Source: Leifsonia psychrotolerans
GTDB lineage: Bacteria > Actinomycetota > Actinomycetes > Actinomycetales > Microbacteriaceae
Assembly: GCF_013410665.1 (NCBI RefSeq)
Contig: NZ_JACCFM010000001.1
Location: 372,001-436,000 of the forward strand
Direction: 5' to 3'
DNA length: 64,000 nucleotides
This document shows, in pieces, positions 60,102 through 64,000 of the stretch (its first letter is position 1; the number at the start of each line of letters is the position of its first letter). The position numbers were made by a program, and so were the translations under genes. A model generated the notes under the pieces. That model was not told the DNA's origin. It searched no databases and saw only the letters and a program-made list of their open reading frames with translations.

Positions 60102-61580
60102 ATGCGCAGGATGCCGGAACGAGGCCCCAACGCTGATGCAGGGGAGCGGGTGCTGATCCTCTCTGCGGGGGTGGGATCGGGGCACAATAGCGCCGCCGCG
60201 GCGGTCAAGGATGCATGCGCCGCGCGCTCCGACATCGATGAAGTCCAGGTGCTGGACGTGCTGCAGGTGAGTAGCGTGCTGTACCGCGACCTGCTGGGAA
60301 GGGGGTACTTCGTCCTGGTCGAGAACGTGCCGTGGTTGGTCGAGTGGGGCTACGACATCAGCGATCAGCCGTTCCGGCGCCGCGGCCCGATTGACCCCTG
60401 GACACGGGCAAACGCCCATCCTGTTGTCGGTGCGATCAAACGATTCCGACCGACCGCGATCGTCTGCACGCACTTCTTGCCCGCCCAGCTCATGGCGTCA
60501 CTTCTTCTTCGGGGCGTGATCGACGCGAGGATCGCCGTCGTCACGACGGACTACGATTTCCAGGGCTTGTGGCTGACGAGCGCGTTCCATGCTGTTTTCG
60601 TGGCACGGGACGAGGGGAAGGCGCAGCTGACGGCGATGGGCCTGCCTGCCGACCGTGTCGCGGTCACCGGCATCCCGATCGCGGCGCAACCGGAGCAGAC
60701 GCCCGTGCGCGACAGCGAGGCTCCGCCGATGCTCCTGATCTCCGCTGGCGCGTCCGGCGGCGACTATGCCGTCGCGGTCGTTCGGCAGACGCTGCACATG
60801 CGCTCTCCGTTCACGGCCACGGTCGTGTGCGGACGCAATGATGCGTTGCGGCAGCGTATCGAGCAGCTGGTGGCGCCTGCCGGCAACCGCTACCGCGTGC
60901 TCGGCTTCACGACGGAGATGCCGCAGTTGCTGCGCCGCGCCGACCTGTTCGTGGGCAAACCGGGCGGGCTGTCGGCGTCGGAGTGCATGGCTGCCGGGCT
61001 GCCCATGGTTCTCGTGAACCCCATCCCGGGGCAGGAGGTACGCAACGGCGACTACCTGATGGAGCAGGGGGCGGCCATTCGATGTAACTCGGTCGCGACG
61101 ATCGGCTGGAAGATCGACGAACTGCTACGGGAGCCAGGTCGCCTCCAGCGGATGCAGGCTGCGGCGCAGCGCATCGGGCGCCCCGACGCAGCCGCGGAGG
61201 TGCCGAGCAGACTGCTGAGCGGGCCGTCCCGTCCTCTGGTCGTGACCCGCGCCGCCCAAAAGACGATCCTCTCCGCGAGCGAAAACCGCACGGTCGCGAG
61301 CGACCTGACGGGCCCGTCTTCCCTGGTCAGACTGATCGACGGAGCCACTGAGAGCACGGTTGCGCTGATGCGGGCCGAGGAGCTCGACGATCTGCAGAAG
61401 CGGTATGCCGACTCCGACGGGAATCTGGTGCTGCGGCTCGACGAGACCCGAGTACCGTTCCGAAGCGAGGCACGCCGGTTGTTCCGCAGCGTGCTGCTCG
61501 ACGACCACTCGCTTCCGGTCCGCGTGGAAGCGCTCGCAGCAGATCCCCCTGTCCTTGTCGAGGGGGCCCCGACCGGGTGA
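60102..61580 (+). CDS. MGDG synthase-like glycosyltransferase (GT28)
   Basis: A 492-residue GT-B fold enzyme. RVLILSAGVGSGHNSAAAAVKDA is the N-terminal signature of monogalactosyldiacylglycerol synthases and UgtP-type diglucosyldiacylglycerol synthases, VVTTDYDFQGLWLTSAFHAVFV is the middle acceptor stretch, and VGKPGGLSASECMAAGLPMVLVNPIPGQE the nucleotide-sugar loop (G-G-x-S-x-x-E). The last 130 residues after SRLLSGPSRP are an extra part not found in the core family. It probably glycosylates a membrane lipid. It ends 22 bp from the convergent GH3 gene. Confidence 0.85.
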   Translation: MRRMPERGPNADAGERVLILSAGVGSGHNSAAAAVKDACAARSDIDEVQVLDVLQVSSVLYRDLLGRGYFVLVENVPWLVEWGYDISDQPFRRRGPIDPWTRANAHPVVGAIKRFRPTAIVCTHFLPAQLMASLLLRGVIDARIAVVTTDYDFQGLWLTSAFHAVFVARDEGKAQLTAMGLPADRVAVTGIPIAAQPEQTPVRDSEAPPMLLISAGASGGDYAVAVVRQTLHMRSPFTATVVCGRNDALRQRIEQLVAPAGNRYRVLGFTTEMPQLLRRADLFVGKPGGLSASECMAAGLPMVLVNPIPGQEVRNGDYLMEQGAAIRCNSVATIGWKIDELLREPGRLQRMQAAAQRIGRPDAAAEVPSRLLSGPSRPLVVTRAAQKTILSASENRTVASDLTGPSSLVRLIDGATESTVALMRAEELDDLQKRYADSDGNLVLRLDETRVPFRSEARRLFRSVLLDDHSLPVRVEALAADPPVLVEGAPTG

Positions 61581-61602
61581 CGAAGGCCGCGCGCAGCCTC
61601 GG

Positions 61603-63777
61603 TCATCCGCTCTCGGCATCCGTGCCGGCGGTCTGGCGCAGCGGACGCGCATGCGCCCAGCTGCTCGGGCTGTGTTGGGCGGCGAGCAGGGCCCACTCAC
61701 CCGGGCGGGGCGACCAGCGACGCGTCGCCGGATCGCGCTGCAGGGTCGGCCCGGCATCGAGTGTGACCGTCACGACCGCTGGAGTGTGCGGCTGCAGCGT
61801 CGTTTTCTGGAAGCCCAACAGCTGAGCCACCGGCAGGTCGAGCGACAGGTCTGCAGCATAGACCTGCACTACGGTCGAGCCCTCTCGATCGCCGGTGTTC
61901 GTCACGAGCACGTCCGCGCTGCCGCCCGTGTCATCGAACCTGTGGCTGAGAAGTCGGTGCTCGATCGTCGTGTAGCCGAGGCCGAACCCGAACGGGAACG
62001 CGGGCGCATGTCCCTCGCCGTCGAGCCGGCGTTGACCCCACGCGTCGTCGTAGACCACGGACTTCGCCGCGCTGTCGAACGCCGGCAAATGCGCGGCATC
62101 CGTCGGCAGCACGAATGGCAGCCGTCCGCCGGGCTCCGCGCTGCCGGTCAGCACGCTGGCGAGCGCGCGCCCACCCTCCATCCCGCCGTACCACGCGACG
62201 AGGAGGGCCGGCACGCGGTCTCGCCACGCCTCCGTCAGGATCGCGCTGCCGCCGATGAGCACGACAACGGTTCGAGGGTTGGCGGCGGTGACCGCGCGGA
62301 TGAGGCGCACATCGGAGGGTCGCAGGTCGAGCGAGCTGCGGTCGCCACCTCGCACGAAACGTGACACCACGTGTGCGAGACCGATGAGCGGCCGACGGAG
62401 GAGACCCGATCCGAGCGACCGTCCGAGCACGCCCACGTCGACGCCGCCGGTGACGACCGACTCGCCCTCGTCATGGTGGTCCATGCCGACGACGATGATC
62501 GCCGTTTCTGCCGCTGCCGCCACCGCGGCTGCGACGCGTGCGTTCCGACCGGAGTTGGTCGTGATCCGCATCCGGGGAAGCGCCTCGCGCAGCCCCTGCA
62601 GTGGCGAGACAGTTGAGGGCGGCCGAACGCGTGACGAGCCATGATCACCGAGGTTCGCCCGTGTCGCCAGCCGGCCGATCACAGCGAGGTGCCGGATGCC
62701 GGGATCCAGGGGCAGCAGCCGCGCCGCGCCGACGGTCTCGTTCTTCAGGAGCACGATCGACTCCGCTGCGACCTGGTGGGCGAGCGCTCGGTGCGACGGG
62801 GAGGCGATGAGAGCGGCGCTCGGCGTCGCCACCTCACGGGTCGCGGCATGGAGCACGCTGGTGCGCAGGATGCGGTGTGCAGACTGCAGCACAGTCGCGC
62901 GGGCCACGTCACCCGTGCGCAGCGCCGCCGGCAGGTCGCGGGCGCGCAGCAGTCGCAGGGGCATCTCCACGTCCATCCCGGCGTGCAGGCTGGCGACCGC
63001 GTCGTGAGTGCCGAACACCCAGTCGCTCGTCACGAACCCCGAGAAACCCCATTCGTGCCGCAGTACGTCGGTGAGAAGGGCGCGATTGACGTCCATGTAT
63101 TCGCCCCGCACCCGGTTGTAGGCACTCATCACGGAGTCGGCACCGGCGTCCACGACCGCTTTGAAATGCGGCAGGTATACCTCGTGCAGCGCGTGCTCGT
63201 CGACCCGCACATCCACCTCGAAACGCTCGTTCTCCATCGAGTTGAGCGCGAAGTGCTTTACGCAGGCCATTGCGTGCACCCGTACGCCACGGGTCAGGGC
63301 GGATCCCATTCGGCCGGTGAGCACCGGGTCTTCCCCGTAGCATTCCTGCGCCCGGCCCCACGCGGGGTGGCGAAGCAGGTTGACGCAGACGGAGGCGGAG
63401 TAGTTCGCTCCTCGTGCCCGGGTCTCCAGGCCGATCGCGAGGCCGACCCGCTCCTCCAGTGCCGGATCCCAGGTCGCGGCCCGCGCAATCGTCACTGGAA
63501 AGGCAGTGGAAGCCCCGATCACCACGCCGCGGCCTCCGTCGCTGAACCGGATGCCCGGAACTCCGAGCCGGGGGACCGCGCCCGCCACAAACGGTCGCCG
63601 ACTCAGCAATATCGGGATGAGCGGCAGCAATCGCCGGGGGGAATCGCCGTCAAGCAGTCCGAGGAGCTCCCCATCGGTCATCCGGTCGATCAGCCGGTCG
63701 GCGGCCTCATCTGCGCCGAACTCGCCCGCCCGGACCGCCCGGACTGACTCGCCAAACGTCGTGTCCTCTGCCGTCAT
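61603..63777 (-). CDS. Glycoside hydrolase family 3 protein
   Basis: A 724-residue beta-glycosidase of GH3. The N-terminal barrel has VPGIRFSDGGRG, ACVKHFALNSMENERFEVDVRVDE (KH motif) and GFVTSDWVFGTHDA, whose SDW holds the nucleophilic Asp. The second alpha/beta sandwich domain (IIVVGMDHHDEGESVV supplies the acid Glu) and the C-terminal fibronectin-like domain (DVLVTNTGDREGSTVVQVYA) are complete. No signal peptide, so intracellular or unusual export. The ATG at 63777 is preferred; the upstream frame runs through a repeat of 24 bp. Confidence 0.9.
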   Translation of the reverse strand: MTAEDTTFGESVRAVRAGEFGADEAADRLIDRMTDGELLGLLDGDSPRRLLPLIPILLSRRPFVAGAVPRLGVPGIRFSDGGRGVVIGASTAFPVTIARAATWDPALEERVGLAIGLETRARGANYSASVCVNLLRHPAWGRAQECYGEDPVLTGRMGSALTRGVRVHAMACVKHFALNSMENERFEVDVRVDEHALHEVYLPHFKAVVDAGADSVMSAYNRVRGEYMDVNRALLTDVLRHEWGFSGFVTSDWVFGTHDAVASLHAGMDVEMPLRLLRARDLPAALRTGDVARATVLQSAHRILRTSVLHAATREVATPSAALIASPSHRALAHQVAAESIVLLKNETVGAARLLPLDPGIRHLAVIGRLATRANLGDHGSSRVRPPSTVSPLQGLREALPRMRITTNSGRNARVAAAVAAAAETAIIVVGMDHHDEGESVVTGGVDVGVLGRSLGSGLLRRPLIGLAHVVSRFVRGGDRSSLDLRPSDVRLIRAVTAANPRTVVVLIGGSAILTEAWRDRVPALLVAWYGGMEGGRALASVLTGSAEPGGRLPFVLPTDAAHLPAFDSAAKSVVYDDAWGQRRLDGEGHAPAFPFGFGLGYTTIEHRLLSHRFDDTGGSADVLVTNTGDREGSTVVQVYAADLSLDLPVAQLLGFQKTTLQPHTPAVVTVTLDAGPTLQRDPATRRWSPRPGEWALLAAQHSPSSWAHARPLRQTAGTDAESG

Positions 63778-63809
63778 CGTATGCTTGGACCGTGGCCGGA
63801 GTCCGGCGT

Positions 63810-63881
63810 CCCATCGCACCTGCGCTCGCGCAGCCCATCGCACCTGCGCTCGCGCAGCCCATCGCACCTGCGCTCGCGCAG
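63810..63881. repeat. Three copies of a 24-bp tandem repeat before the GH3 gene
   Basis: CCCATCGCACCTGCGCTCGC plus GCAG is repeated exactly three times, followed by a degenerate fourth beginning CCCACCGTACTG. Each copy contains the hairpin CTGCGC-TC-GCGCAG. On the minus strand it lies 33 bp upstream of the GH3 start codon, where it could affect transcription or the leader RNA. Confidence 0.85.
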
Positions 63882-64000
63882 CCCACCGTACTGTCGCCGT
63901 TCCATGCTTTGATTCTTCACCCTGCGCGCGCGTCTGCGGAAGTGCGGCCTCGAAAGCGCCGCCACCCGGCCCGACGCGGTTCGCGACGGGGGAGGTCGCC
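63882..64000. other. Sequence to the window end, nothing identified
   Basis: I see no credible gene, RNA or terminator here; the short frames are featureless and Arg-rich. Confidence 0.4.

Noticed and set aside
1..64000. rRNA, tRNA, prophage or complete insertion sequence
   Set aside because: I found no conserved RNA segment, phage gene set or intact transposase; the only IS trace is the short IS3 OrfA fragment at 57302.

Overview
The window is GC-rich chromosomal DNA from an actinobacterium, most likely of the family Microbacteriaceae. This is inferred from the base composition, LAxTG-type surface sorting signals, DUF222/HNH (13E12-type) proteins, a mycothiol-dependent maleylpyruvate isomerase-like protein, a DUF4397/class F sortase pair, and many ATGA/GTGA gene overlaps. 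I see no rRNA, tRNA, CRISPR array, intact insertion sequence or prophage.

Layout. 1-1.2 kb: tail of a metal P-type ATPase and a GNAT acetyltransferase. 1.3-11.5 kb: a carbohydrate locus on the minus strand (lipoprotein sugar-binding protein, two CUT1 permeases, GH38 alpha-mannosidase, SGNH esterase, ROK repressor), with a divergent secreted beta-propeller protein. 11.6-18.4 kb: an SDR enzyme, a DJ-1/PfpI protein and a NemR-like TetR regulator with a matching palindrome at each promoter, several decayed gene fragments, a serine beta-lactamase-like hydrolase and a lipoprotein. 18.7-24.6 kb: two cell-surface proteins with LAATG/LAETG sorting signals, one a large GH78-type rhamnosidase. 24.7-36.6 kb: an EEP-family protein, then an RpiR regulator and M20 peptidase divergent from a five-component oligopeptide-type ABC/amidohydrolase operon. 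36.8-39.5 kb: an envelope-stress set (membrane coiled-coil protein, PspA-like protein, HtrA-type protease).

39.6-42.1 kb and 54.6-57.2 kb hold two copies of one module. Each has an array of roughly 101-bp inverted-repeat units, followed by a near-identical DUF222/HNH gene with the same upstream leader. The duplicated block is 40319-42115 and 55371-57203; the 36-nt length difference equals 12 codons, consistent with a His/Asp-rich stretch of variable length. Both arrays shrink at the gene-distal edge into a short tandem repeat (17 bp in one, 18 bp in the other), and one solitary degraded unit lies near 45.3 kb. This is the most unusual structure in the window.

Between the modules (42.3-54.5 kb) are mainly housekeeping and stress genes: an FHA-domain protein, SOUL haem-binding protein, PadR regulator with AarF/UbiB kinase, DMT transporter, copper P-type ATPase behind a CsoR-like palindrome, and small DHFR-like, DUF1801 and VOC proteins. 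57.5-63.8 kb carries a PEP mutase/isocitrate lyase-type enzyme, a DUF4397 surface protein with a sortase, an MGDG-synthase-like glycosyltransferase and a convergent GH3 glycosidase. Carbohydrate and envelope functions dominate, which suggests a saprophyte that takes up mannosides, rhamnosides and peptides.
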